Below are positions 44,140-54,138 of a stretch of DNA of 58,813 nt, piece by piece. Each line of letters opens with the position of its first letter. The stretch's first letter is position 1. This stretch comes from Heterobasidion occidentale (Eukaryota; Basidiomycota; Agaricomycetes; Russulales; Bondarzewiaceae), in the NCBI GenBank assembly GCA_039111635.1, contig JBCAQO010000043.1, forward strand, positions 1-58,813. The letters run 5' to 3'. Below the pieces are notes generated by a model. That model ran no database searches. It was not told the origin of the DNA and worked only from the letters and a program-made list of their open reading frames with translations. The position numbers and the translations under genes were made by a program.

Positions 44140-46998
44140 CTCCCCCTCAAGCCGCACGGAGACCAAGCTCGACCGCAAAGTGCTTGACCTTGGCCGATGG
44201 CAGGGCCTCAACTTCCCTTCCTCGATAACCCAACGAATGAAGTGATACCTCACATCAATGTGCTTCGAGCGCGCATGGTACTGGTGATCCTGGGTAAGAG
44301 CAATGGCGGACTGATTGTCGGAGAAAAGGACTGTCGCTTCGGGAATGGGCTCGAGAACCTCTTTGATGAGAGATCGAAGCCAGAGAGCCTCCTTTGTAGC
44401 GTGCGTAGCGGCTACGTACTCACTCTCGGTTGTCGAGAGAGAGACAATCTCCTGTCGCTTTGAACTCCATGAGACAGCACCTCCATCAATGATGAACGCG
44501 TAGCCCGAAACGGCGCGTCGGTCCTCCGCCATACTCCCATCAGCATCACCATACCCGACCAACTTCTTTTCAACATCACCGTACATCAGCCAGAGATCGC
44601 GCGTGCCCTTCAAGTACTGGAACACACGTTTGACCGCCTGCCAGTGCGTTCGCCCAGGGGCAGCGGAGAAACGCGAGAGGGTTTGCACAGCAAATGCTAT
44701 GTCCGGCCGCGTACCGAGTGCAGCATACATGAGTGCGCCAACTGCCTCGCGGTATGGCACATCTCGCATTGCCGCAATCTGGTCGGTACTGCGCGGGGAC
44801 TGCTCGCTGGTCAGGCGTGACTGAGTATCCATGGGGACAGCAAGTGGCTTGAGGTCCTCAAAACCAAAACGGCGGATGATCGCGTCAATATACGCCCGTT
44901 GCGAGAGACCTAGAGTGCGCGCAACACGATTACGTGTGATCTCGATGCCTAAGAGCCAGTGGAGTTCCCCGAGATCAGTGACTTCAACATGTTCTCGAAG
45001 CTGGGCCTTGAAAGCAATGATGATGGTAAGTGTCGAGGCTGCTATCGTGCAGTCATCAACATGAACCACAACAATAAGTACACCTGCGGAGTCGCGTCGG
45101 TAAAAAACTGCCTGGTCAACCTGTGCCTGTGAGAGCCCCATCGAGTCTACGAAGATCTGTACCAGCTTCTGGTACCATCGTCGACCAGACTGTTTTAGAC
45201 CATACAAGGTAGGCTGTAGACGTAGGACGCGGCCGTTGAGATCGGGAGGGGCATAACCAGGCGGTGGTCGCATGAAGATAACCTCGTCGGAAGTGAGGTC
45301 ACCATTCAGGTACGCGCCCTTGATGTCGACCTGGTGAAGTTCGAGATCGAGACGGTTAGCAAGCGCAAGTACAGTGCGAACAGACGCGAGCTTCGCAACG
45401 GGGGCATAGGTGTCAAAATAATCGACGCCTGGGACTTGGCTAAAGCCTTGCGCGACGAGTCTTGCTTTGTACCGCACAACGTTCCCGGCGGCATCCTTCT
45501 TGGCTTTAAAGACCCACTTCGACCCTACGACGTTTGCATCGTCCGGTGCCCTCTCCAATCTCCAGGTACCGGCCTTCCTCAAAGTCTCCAGCTCCTCTTC
45601 GATCGCCGCCTCCCACAAATGCCAGTCCGGCCTCCTGCGCGCCTCTGCAACCGTCCTCGGTTCCAACGCCTCCATGTCCGCCGTCACCGCCGCTAGCGCG
45701 TACTCCGTCTCCCACTCCTCTTCGGCCTCGTCGAGCGCCCTGCCCTCTGCAAACTCCGCAAGCTCCTCCTCAACTCGGTCTCGGTGCGGCGGCGCTTGCA
45801 GGCCGCGCGTGAAGAGGCCGTCAGACGGCCGCGCGGACGTGCGGCCGACTCCGCTACTGAGCTCGCGGACGTAGCGGCTCGGTTTGCGCTCGCGTCGTGG
45901 CCGTCCGGCGTCGGGCTCGTGTAGGTGCCCGGCTGCGTCGTCGTCGTGAGTGGGTGCGCCATGGGTAGGGACGGTCGTGGCGCCGTCGTTGGGCGATGGG
46001 GGTGACGCGGGGACGTTAGGGTGGGCGGTCGTGGTCGTGGTTGAGGAAGACGCCGCGCTCTGCACGTCCGTTCTGGGAACGCCGGGGTTTGCCGGGTCGT
46101 CCCGCGGTTCAACGCCAGGAGTCGACGGGCGCTCGTCTGCGCTTCCCTCGTCAAACTCAACCGCCACCTCCTCCCCCTCGAGCCCCGGTGACGACGAGTC
46201 GAAGAACAGGTTCCGTTCCACGGTTACCTGCCCTGTCTTTGGCCAATACACCCGGAAACCCTCTGATTGTTCATCAACACCCATCCACCTGCCCTCCTCA
46301 ACTCTACCACTCAACTTGGATGTGGGCTTAGCCTTGGACTTGACCCACACCTTCTTGCCCCACTCTAGCACACCCCGAAGGCTCGGCTTCTTCCCCGTAG
46401 CCATCTCGTATGGTGTGGCACCGTCGGGCAGCGCGCTCGTTGGTGTCCGATTTTTCAACCAGACCACGTGACGAGCTGCCTCACCCCATAGGAAGCGGGG
46501 AAGGCCGCTTGCGTGCAGCAGCGCGCGTACACGCTCGGCAATCGTACGGTTGAGACGTTCCGCAACACCGTTGTGTTCGGGCGTGTCGTGGACCGTCAGC
46601 CGCTGTGTCGTGCCGTGATCTTCGAGGAATGCAACAAACTCCTTCCCGGTGTACTTGCCACCTCGGTCGGAGTGCAGGATCTTGACTGTCACGTTGTGCT
46701 GGGTCTTGTACCACGCGGTGAGCTTCTGGTAAGTGCTGAATGTCTCGTCCTTCTTGCGCAGAAAGTAAATATGCGAAAGACGGCTGTGGTCGTCTGTGTA
46801 GGTGACCCAGTATCGGCGGCCATGCCTTGTTGCGACGGGGGCGGGACCCCAGAGATCCGAGTGCACCTCGTCACCAAGTGCTTTCGCACGTTCCCCATCG
46901 CGTCGCTTTGGGACCGGCTTGCGCGTAGCCTTGGCATACACGCACGCCTCGCAGAATGAGGGTGTGGTGTCTGAGGTGTCGAGCCGGACTCCAGTCAC
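44134..46998 (-). CDS. Copia pol: integrase, reverse transcriptase, RNase H
   Basis: 954 codons open. The integrase core shows Asp in EVHSDLWGPAPV, Asp in LHSDRGGKYTGKEF and Glu in PEHNGVAERLNRT. A long Ser/Thr/Pro-rich linker follows. RT (RVT_2 type) shows SKWVFKAKKDAAGNVVRYKA, YGLKQSGRRWYQKL and a VVHVDDCTI catalytic box. RNase H has LVGYGDADGSMAEDRRAVSG and SLSTTESEYVAATHATKEAL. Near 44206 the conserved end is lost: after EEGKLR the sequence jumps into another frame that reads ALPSAKVKHFAVELGLRAA, so about 15 codons are deleted. The left edge is a GTG in mid-domain; in an intact copy it continues from the upstream ORF. Confidence 0.92.
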   Translation of the reverse strand: MTGVRLDTSDTTPSFCEACVYAKATRKPVPKRRDGERAKALGDEVHSDLWGPAPVATRHGRRYWVTYTDDHSRLSHIYFLRKKDETFSTYQKLTAWYKTQHNVTVKILHSDRGGKYTGKEFVAFLEDHGTTQRLTVHDTPEHNGVAERLNRTIAERVRALLHASGLPRFLWGEAARHVVWLKNRTPTSALPDGATPYEMATGKKPSLRGVLEWGKKVWVKSKAKPTSKLSGRVEEGRWMGVDEQSEGFRVYWPKTGQVTVERNLFFDSSSPGLEGEEVAVEFDEGSADERPSTPGVEPRDDPANPGVPRTDVQSAASSSTTTTTAHPNVPASPPSPNDGATTVPTHGAPTHDDDAAGHLHEPDAGRPRRERKPSRYVRELSSGVGRTSARPSDGLFTRGLQAPPHRDRVEEELAEFAEGRALDEAEEEWETEYALAAVTADMEALEPRTVAEARRRPDWHLWEAAIEEELETLRKAGTWRLERAPDDANVVGSKWVFKAKKDAAGNVVRYKARLVAQGFSQVPGVDYFDTYAPVAKLASVRTVLALANRLDLELHQVDIKGAYLNGDLTSDEVIFMRPPPGYAPPDLNGRVLRLQPTLYGLKQSGRRWYQKLVQIFVDSMGLSQAQVDQAVFYRRDSAGVLIVVVHVDDCTIAASTLTIIIAFKAQLREHVEVTDLGELHWLLGIEITRNRVARTLGLSQRAYIDAIIRRFGFEDLKPLAVPMDTQSRLTSEQSPRSTDQIAAMRDVPYREAVGALMYAALGTRPDIAFAVQTLSRFSAAPGRTHWQAVKRVFQYLKGTRDLWLMYGDVEKKLVGYGDADGSMAEDRRAVSGYAFIIDGGAVSWSSKRQEIVSLSTTESEYVAATHATKEALWLRSLIKEVLEPIPEATVLFSDNQSAIALTQDHQYHARSKHIDVRYHFIRWVIEEGKLRPCHRPRSSTLRSSLVSVRLEGEC

Positions 46999-48751
46999 GA
47001 AACACGTTCAACCATCCGACGCGCAACATTTGGAGAGATGTGGCCGAGACGGGCATGAAGCTGATCAATGGTGAGCTTCTCGACTGCTGCATTTGCCTCC
47101 TCATAAGCTGACCCCTGCATAACTGCATAGATACCACGTTGCGAGCGTGGCACCTCCCCGACCTTTCTGCCTGACGGTGTGCGGATTGTGCATACGCCGT
47201 TCACAAAGGTGGTCGAGAAACCAAGCTCATCGAGGCGTCCAACCGACACAAGAGTGTAGCCCACCTCGGGAGCATAGAGCACCTCGGTAAGTCTTAGCTG
47301 AGAAGCTTCGACACCGTTCGGAATGTCAATGACTAATTCCCCTTTCCCAACAGCTTGGAAACTTGTCTTTGCTGCGGACTGGAAAGGCTTTGGGGGGATC
47401 TCCGTGAAGGTCTCAAAGTCGTCACGGTACGGGGAGAGGTGTCGCGTGGCACCGGAATCAAAGATAGCGCGGCGATGCCTGCTGCGGGCTGCACTATTGA
47501 CACCTGGAAGAACAGCAGCGGATAACTCTGGCTCGTCAGTCATGTTGGCGACGGAGGTGTCATTGTGCACTGAGTCGGGGTTGACGCCGCTGGTGGAACT
47601 GGCCAGGTCCCGCGCAACATCACCATACACTTCCGGACACATATCCCCTGCCCATGCCTCGAACTCTCCGCCCTCATCTTCCTCCATCTCCGAGAACCAG
47701 CCCCCTTCATCATCATCTAATGTAGGCACGCTGTCACTAGCGTCGCTGCCTGACACTGAATATAGACTCGGCATCGAACCATGGCCTTCGTCGTCATCTA
47801 CCTCCGATGCACCAGACATGCTTTCGGCTATCCAGAAGCCATCGCTGTCGGAGTCGTAGTCGACGGCCACATTTGCAGACCCGGTGGTTTTCAAGCCAGA
47901 CTTGCTTGATGAGCTGCCGTCAGTCTTCTTCGGCTTAGGACACTTGTCCCGAACGTGACCCTTCTCGCCGCAGTTCCAGCACGCGCCCCGAAATGGTCGC
48001 TTGCTCTTTCCTCCTCCTCCACTGCCTCCCGTCGCTAACAAGGCAACGTCGTTTGCATTCGAGTTGCTGTTACTGCCACCAGTGTTTGCCCCTCGTTCGC
48101 GCGTGAGACGCTCATACTCCTCGACCACAAGGTCCATCAGGACTTGAATATCAAATTTCTTCTCTGCCGAGGATCCTCCGATAAGACGAGCAGATGCAAG
48201 GAGACCGCTCGCATATTGGCTAAGTTTTGTCGGGAGTGACGGATCACAGTCGACTGATAGTCCTGATCGGAAATCTCGACACCGCATGTCGCAAGCTCCT
48301 CCTTCTTCGCAGCTAGATCTTTGAAGAAGGTGTCGACATCGCCAGAACGAGGCACGCGCAGGTCGAGGAACTCCTTGCGAAGTGCGGTCTGAGCAAATGC
48401 ACTCTTCGCAGTGTAGTCGGTGACAATGGAGGCCCAGCGTGCGGCTACTGTAGCAATCTTGTTGGTGCGAATAACAGTTGAGTCAGGGAGTCGTTGTGAG
48501 AGAAGATACTTGGCAGATGCTTCGTCATCGTCCCAAGTCTGAATCGTGGCGAGTTGCTTCTCGGATAAGGCTGCACCCGCAGCAACTGTGAATGAGGGGC
48601 GGGGAGCGGTGCCGTCAAAATGGCCCCACTTCTTCTTTGCGGCGATAGCATCCTTGAAGCGAATTGAGAAGATGACCCAGTTGGTTCCCTTCGGGTCCAG
48701 CTTGGGCACATTTGATGGGAGGGTGTCGGTAGAGACGGGAACAGCAGACAT
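46995..48751 (-). CDS. Copia gag, protease and pre-integrase part, frameshifted
   Basis: Starts at the ATG at 48751 (MSAVPVSTDTLPSNVPKLDP). A UBN2-type Gag domain contains WVIFSIRFKDAIAAKKKWG and AFAQTALRKEFLDLRVP. Near 48240 the frame slips by one base between DQDYQSTVI and SLPTKLSQYASGLLA; after that it is open from 48287 to 46995. Downstream are a CCHC knuckle CWNCGEKGHVRDKC, an acidic Ser-rich segment, the protease site AIFDSGATRHLSPY and a GAG-pre-integrase box DQLHARLGHISPNV. A second one-base shift or TGA at about 46998 separates it from pol. Neither site looks like a known programmed slippery sequence. Confidence 0.88.
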
Positions 48752-48809
48752 GGTATCGAGGCTTGTTACGAAAGGTTATGAGTAGAGAGTGGCTTAGCAG
48801 ATTAAGGCA

Positions 48810-48821
48810 GGGCCCATAACC
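48810..48821 (-). promoter_or_regulatory. Copia primer binding site, half-tRNA iMet type
   Basis: Read on the minus strand, GGTTATGGGCCC follows the end of the 5' LTR directly. It is complementary to the anticodon stem-loop of initiator tRNA-Met (GGGCCCAUAACC), the primer type known from Drosophila copia, where a cleaved half-tRNA is used. Confidence 0.75.
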
Positions 48822-49123
48822 TGTAGAAATCTAGAGTAGAACTGACTCAGCCTCGCACGAGTAACGCGAAGGTCTATATATTCACCTAGAGTAGAACTGA
48901 CTACAATAGGGTAAGCAATAGATATGGAAAGGTAAACTATATGGGGGCTCACCTCAGCCTCGCACGAGTAACGCGAAGGTCTGAGGAAGCCCGGACATGA
49001 GACCGCAAGTATATAACAGAAGATAGCAGTTCCGGTACCGAAAGAATAACAAATGTAAGGTACGATACTTCCGTAAACCCCGAAACTGCTCCGTAGTGCT
49101 CCGAGCGAGTTGCACCTTCAACA
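48822..49123 (-). repeat. Copia 5' LTR (right end on the plus strand)
   Basis: 302 bp, matching the other LTR by eye except one extra G in the GGGGG run. It carries the same internal duplicated boxes. It is followed by the duplication GCAAC at 49124-49128. Confidence 0.95.
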
Positions 49124-49128
49124 GCAAC
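49124..49128 (+). repeat. Copia target site duplication, right copy
   Basis: GCAAC immediately after the LTR end, identical to 43834-43838. Confidence 0.9.
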
Positions 49129-50143
49129 TTGGGGACAGAAATTGTATTATGCGGACCCATCCCGGGCAATCGGGACTTCCTGGCACCTATACCGTCTCAT
49201 CTCGGACCCTCACAATAACCAGCCGCTCTCTGTAATCAAAGGTCAACGAGCCCTATTAACGACTGCAATCAGATGAACTCCTACCGACCGATCATAGTCA
49301 AAAGTTCTCTCGATGCGCAATTGACGCTGCACCAGCTTAGCCTATTGGTGTCTCCTCAGTCCAAGGGGCAGCTCTACAACTCGGAAGTTGGATGGAATAT
49401 CATGGAGAATCATCGTTGTCGGCGACGACGAGTACTAGACGAGTCATCAGACTGGAATCTGGCTACGATCGGGCATGCCTTTCTAAGCGAGAATTTGTCC
49501 GAATCATGACCAAAGGCATCCTCGTTCGAGACCAAATCGTCGGATTAAGAGACGCCTTTCTCTATCCTACCTCTCTCTTCGCAAAGGTCCAATTACGAAC
49601 ATCTAGCGTTTGACCTCTGACGGAAAAGCGAAGGTGAGGTGTTGGAGAGAAACTAGTCCGTCATCATCTCCTCGCAGGGGATAGCCACGTCACTGGTCAG
49701 TCATTGCGGGTCTATGCCAAGTTGGCTTCTCTCTTTCTCTCTGTGGCACTGCCTCGCAGCGTCCTGTCTTTGCGTGCGACGTGATCGTCGGGGACCAACT
49801 GGATATTACATGCCGGTAGTGAGGGTTCAATGGTACAAACAACTCAATCCACCAACAACTCTGCCAATGGACGTGAGGCGTTTGCCACGAGTTTGCACAA
49901 ATCGTAAAAGTGGAAGGTGCGAGAGTCTCATCGATCGTCTAGCAGGCGGTACCTCAACTTCATGTCAAATCACGGTCTAGGATCTGTTGTCATAGTACGC
50001 ACCTCACTTGTGGTACCGCAAAAGTTGACGATCACACAGTAGTGATGTAGCGCGAGGCTCTCTGTGCATTAATCGCAGACTTTGCTGGTACCTGAAACTC
50101 AATTATTATGATACAACCCTGCCTTTCATCTACTTTGTGGGTG
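49129..50143. other. Intergenic region, nothing recognised
   Basis: About 1 kb between the copia element and the F-box gene. Open frames of 70-90 codons occur but show no domain or splice structure. Confidence 0.5.
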
Positions 50144-51771
50144 TCAATCAAACATGCCCATCCGTCCAGCATCGTACATCGAATCCGGCACTTCTCGAGG
50201 CCTGGTCCCCTCCGTGCTCGGCGCAATTCTCCTGCCATCCCAAGTAATATTTACCTTCCCATACAAACGCCTGTTGAGCCCAGGCCAAATTTGCATGAAC
50301 CCAAAGAACTGCAAGTGCTCCAACGGTAGATTGGCCGAATTCCGCGCCTCGATGAATTTTGGTAGTGCACGATGAAGCAGTGGGTCGCATTGTGCCGAAG
50401 TGGAGCCCATTGCCAATATCTTCAGGCGAGGAAATAAGAAGCTTGGCTCTCTCCCGACGTGCGGAGAAGCAGCTTGGAAAAAGGCGGACATATGAGGGCC
50501 AATGCGGGCAATGACTCGCTCTACGTGAATGAAACCTTGAAAAGCCGACAGCCAGTATGATGTCGACAACGGTGCGTCGAAACTCCATTCTAGATACCTC
50601 ACGTCGTGCATGTGAAGTTGCTGGATCATGGTGTCAAGGTAGCCAGTTATTTCAGATGGGGGTGAATACCAGTGGTAGGTAAGCACCATCGGAGCATCTA
50701 ATGAGCCATCAAATTGTGGCATCATGCGAGACTGGAGGAAGGCGGAACTACCTCGACTGAAGTACCTCAATCCTATATCTGTAATTGGCCAAGGCAAGCT
50801 ATTCGATTGTCGCAAGAGATTCCAAAAAGCTGTGGCTGCCCTGTTCATGGCGTCTACGGACAGGTCGTACACATAAATCGAGACATCCAGGTGTGCGAGA
50901 GAAGGTAGGCGGAGGTTGGTGAGCAAGGGGACTACTCGCGATTCACCCGAGTCTTTTGAAAGGAATACACATGGAAGGTTTGGAGATGCGGAAGATCCAA
51001 TGGGATCTCGGGATATGATGAATCAATTTCAAAACGAAAGGCAAGCATCAGAAATAGATATGCAGAGCGTAGATGCGAAGTCTGCCGCAGTAGTCGAAAT
51101 GCCTCAACAGCTGACACACAATACGCTCTCAGAAGTCGTAGATTCTCCGACGGGTCTGGCAAATCTTCTATTTGGCAGACACAATTAAGCAGCGCCAATG
51201 TGGTTAGTTGAGGAGAATTTTTGGCGAGCATCAGAGGAGTGGAAAGATAAACATCTGATGAGCCCATGATGTAGTCGTTTGCTCGGAGAGTAATCTCTCT
51301 CATTGAGGGAGCTAAGCCAACAAGGACGCCCAGAAAAGCATTGATATGATCAAGTGTTCCGACGATATTCAAGGTACGAATGCGTCCAATCTGCGAAGGG
51401 ATGATCTCCCGATCAACTAAATCGCCTTTGATGGTTAGATCAATGTCTATGCTAGAGGAGGACCTAGCGATGCAAAGATCAACCCATTCCGCAGTATTCA
51501 AGGAGATCATGGACCACATGGAAGAATAGCCCAGCGCGACGTGACGCCATCGGCTACAGACATATGTGAGCTCGATCCATTCGGGATAAGGTCCGTCTTT
51601 GCCCTGGCAGCGAATCCGTGTATCACTGAATTCGTGGATGTAGATGCTAACGCGGCAAGCGAATATCTTTTCCAGCATCTCATTTGGCAATCGTGATATG
51701 GGCAGCGTATCGTTGTGTGCTCGAAGTGCAATGAGGGAGTGATCGCTGGAGGGTATGATACCGTGCTGCAC
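50144..51771 (-). CDS. F-box protein with LRR-like C-terminal part, one frameshift
   Basis: The N-terminal F-box reads LPISRLPNEMLEKIFACRV and ends in YVCSRWRHVALGYSSMW, the form common in Agaricomycete F-box families. Downstream Leu-rich segments (IGRIRTLNIVGTLDHINAFL, LPDPSENLRLLRAYC, LTNLRLPSLAHLDVSIYVYD) resemble the irregular LRR region of these proteins. F-box proteins recruit substrates to SCF ubiquitin ligases through Skp1. The frame 51771-50932 stops at TAG just after FHVYSFQKTR, and the rest continues in the next frame from 50926 to 50144 with matching sequence, so one base is gained or lost near 50940. The 5' end is unresolved: the frame is open upstream of 51771 without an ATG, so a short 5' exon is likely. 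Confidence 0.78.
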
Positions 51772-51837
51772 GATCTGCGCGTCGGCCTTGCGTGGATCGG
51801 GTTGAGGAACAAGAGGATCTGTTGAAGCGCACGAGGG

Positions 51838-54015
51838 AGAGGCCTGATGGTCTCCACTCTGGAAGAGGCATGAACATGGGTGGCGATGAAAGCAACCACT
51901 GAAGCCATACCATCATTGCAACTTCGCACTGAGAGTCGATACTGTGAGGATTTCTTCCGCTGTAGCTATCGACAGAGCCCATGAAGTGCCGCTGATCAAA
52001 TACTAGTGTCGAATAGAGCAACTTACATATGGAGAGTTTGCTTGATTTGTCGAACTGTAGCAGATGGTGGTCGTATTTGTGGAAGAAGTGACTGATCGTT
52101 GGACTGATCAGTAAGCCTCCCGTGCACAGCCTGCCTGTGCGGAGTTGAAGATAACAGTTCTAACATCAGGCGGCCTCTCCGCTCCTCTCCGTCAATTGAC
52201 AGGATATCATCTCCCTAAGTTTACTACTATCACTATATCAAGCGTCTGCATCTCCTTGTCTACATCCGAGTATTTCACGGGCCTTAAATTCTCTCATGAA
52301 ACGAAACATGAATAGCACACAAGGTAAGTATGTGCCATTACTTCGTCTTCGAAGCTCAAACAGATAGATGCCACACAAAGCCATGGCCAACTAGTTCGAG
52401 CTTCTGCTGAGCAAGTCTTCAGCACAAGAAACTACGGATGCGCTCTCACTTTCCGACATTCGCAGGCTGCTGCTAGCTATACTTCCCGCAAAATCCTTTC
52501 TCCATCCACGAACGTTCGCACAGACGGCGAGGGTTACAAGCATGAGGAGTATCTTGTGAGTCGTAAATGCATGGAGAAGAATTTATGAGAGGGCTGATAG
52601 CAGGCGATCGAGCGCCGGTTGTTAACTGTACCAAAACCTTTTTTGCAGATTCGGAGCCTAGTGACGGTGCGTCTACAGGTCGCGATGTCAAGATGGATGC
52701 GTGTGGCCGGCGGGTGCTGAAGATTAGAGCGCGGCTTGGCGACGCAGCGGGCGTTCTGGACAGAATAGAAAGAGCGGAGAGAAGGCGTACGGGTGCTCTT
52801 GACAGGACAGCGCGCCCATGCCCAAGCGGTTCTGGAACGCGAGACGTTCTCGTCCACCGTTCCTCACGCACGAGCAGGCGAACACGACGCGTGCGTGCGC
52901 AAAACAAATGGACCCTATAGCACGTTTAGAACAAAAGCCTTTGATGTGGGTTGCGCTGGCCGAAAAGCGACTAGAGCGTGCGATGTGTCTGAGACGTCGA
53001 CAGGATCGACTTTCTCTAATAGCAACGTCGAATGATAATTTGGGCCCCGTGTACGTCCTCGTGAGTTCTTCGGACATTTCAGGTGGACTCTCACCTACTC
53101 TCGGCTGGCCCCGCCCGAGCCTCTTTTTGCAAGAAGCCGGCGTGTGCTTAAGTACTAGCGAAGGTCGCAAGAAGGCCAGGGGGATAAATAGCGCAGTGCC
53201 CTCCAGCTGGTAGGTTAGTCGTAGGACGCTGTACCAGAACAACACGGCCGAATCTAGGTGTATGTCGGCCACGGTTTGCTCTTGGGACGTGCAGGAAATG
53301 GCGAAATCGGAGCTACTGAGTCCGGGGATGGTGAGTGGGCTGCGGGAGGCAAAGCACAATGTCCAAGACGAGGGCGACGTTCTAGGCGAGCGTGGTAGGG
53401 CACTAGAAAGCGTGTGCTGTCGCCGGCTGCCTGCGGAGACTCCCAGAGAGCGAGGGGTTCCCAGACGGCCGTGAGGGTGAGAGGCGGTCGCAGGGAGATC
53501 GGGTACGCGGGGCCCGTGGGCCCCCGTGTTCGTGAAGAGGGGGTGTCAGAGCTAGCTCCGGAACGCACAGGAGAAATGTCGCGGTGAGAGGTGGAGTCAA
53601 GTGGGTGTGCTTACCGTTTCAGTGCGGAAGCCATCCGTCGGAAGGGTCCCGACGGCAGCAAGTGTGTCGCCTTGACAGGCCGTTCGACGCCCAAGATACT
53701 GTTTCAGAACGAGATAATTTTCATGGAGTTCGTCGACGTCGTGTGTTTGCCTCTGTCAATAATTCCTTGAGTTAGGCCATGGCGAGAGGCGAAGGAGGAG
53801 ACACTGGAACGCCGCGGGGCGAAGCAGAAGAGAAATTGTGAGCGTGGGAACATGGCGTCGGCCGAGGGTGCGATGCGCCTGTGTGACGTAACCATCGGGC
53901 CGCGGTCGGGTGTGATTGGGCGAAGCGAGGACGTCCGTCGCAGTCGGCACGGACACTCTCACTCACCTGTTCAGTTCCTGCCGGCTCACTCACCACCCAC
54001 CCACCCACTCACTCA
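51838..54015. other. Intergenic region upstream of the MFS gene
   Basis: About 2.2 kb. It probably includes the unresolved 5' end of the F-box gene (to about 52020). Several Arg/Ser-rich open frames on both strands between 52470 and 53600 overlap each other and have no domain. A (CCCA)-type simple repeat lies near 53990-54010. Confidence 0.45.
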
Positions 54016-54021
54016 TATATA
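54016..54021 (+). promoter_or_regulatory. TATA box of the MFS transporter gene
   Basis: TATATA in ACTCATATATAGATC, about 120 bp upstream of the ATG at 54139, with a CT-rich leader between. Confidence 0.55.
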
Positions 54022-54138
54022 GATCTCTTTGCTCGACATGTCCGCGTGGATACCTTCATCCTCTCCACCTCACTTTTCTTTCCACCCGTTCGACTCACAG
54101 CTATCTAGATCGAGTCATACTTTACTCGCTTCAAGTTG

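Larger units (their letters stand above)
43839..49123 (-). mobile_element. Ty1/copia LTR retrotransposon
   Basis: 5,285 bp on the minus strand between LTRs of 301 and 302 bp, flanked by the 5-bp duplication GCAAC. Gene order on the minus strand is gag, protease, GAG-pre-integrase, integrase, reverse transcriptase, RNase H, which defines the copia superfamily. The LTRs differ by a single G in a G run, so the insertion is young. The primer site next to the 5' LTR matches the anticodon region of initiator tRNA-Met, as in Drosophila copia. Three lesions are seen: one-base shifts near 48240 and 46998 and a short deletion near 44206. Confidence 0.95.

Noticed and set aside
46990..47005. Programmed frameshift between the copia pre-integrase part and integrase
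   Set aside because: Copia elements encode these in one frame, the site lies in mid-domain and shows no slippery heptamer, so a mutation or sequencing error is more likely.
53254..53568. Arg/Ser/Pro-rich frames between the F-box and MFS genes
   Set aside because: Several overlapping frames on both strands with low-complexity content and no domain.
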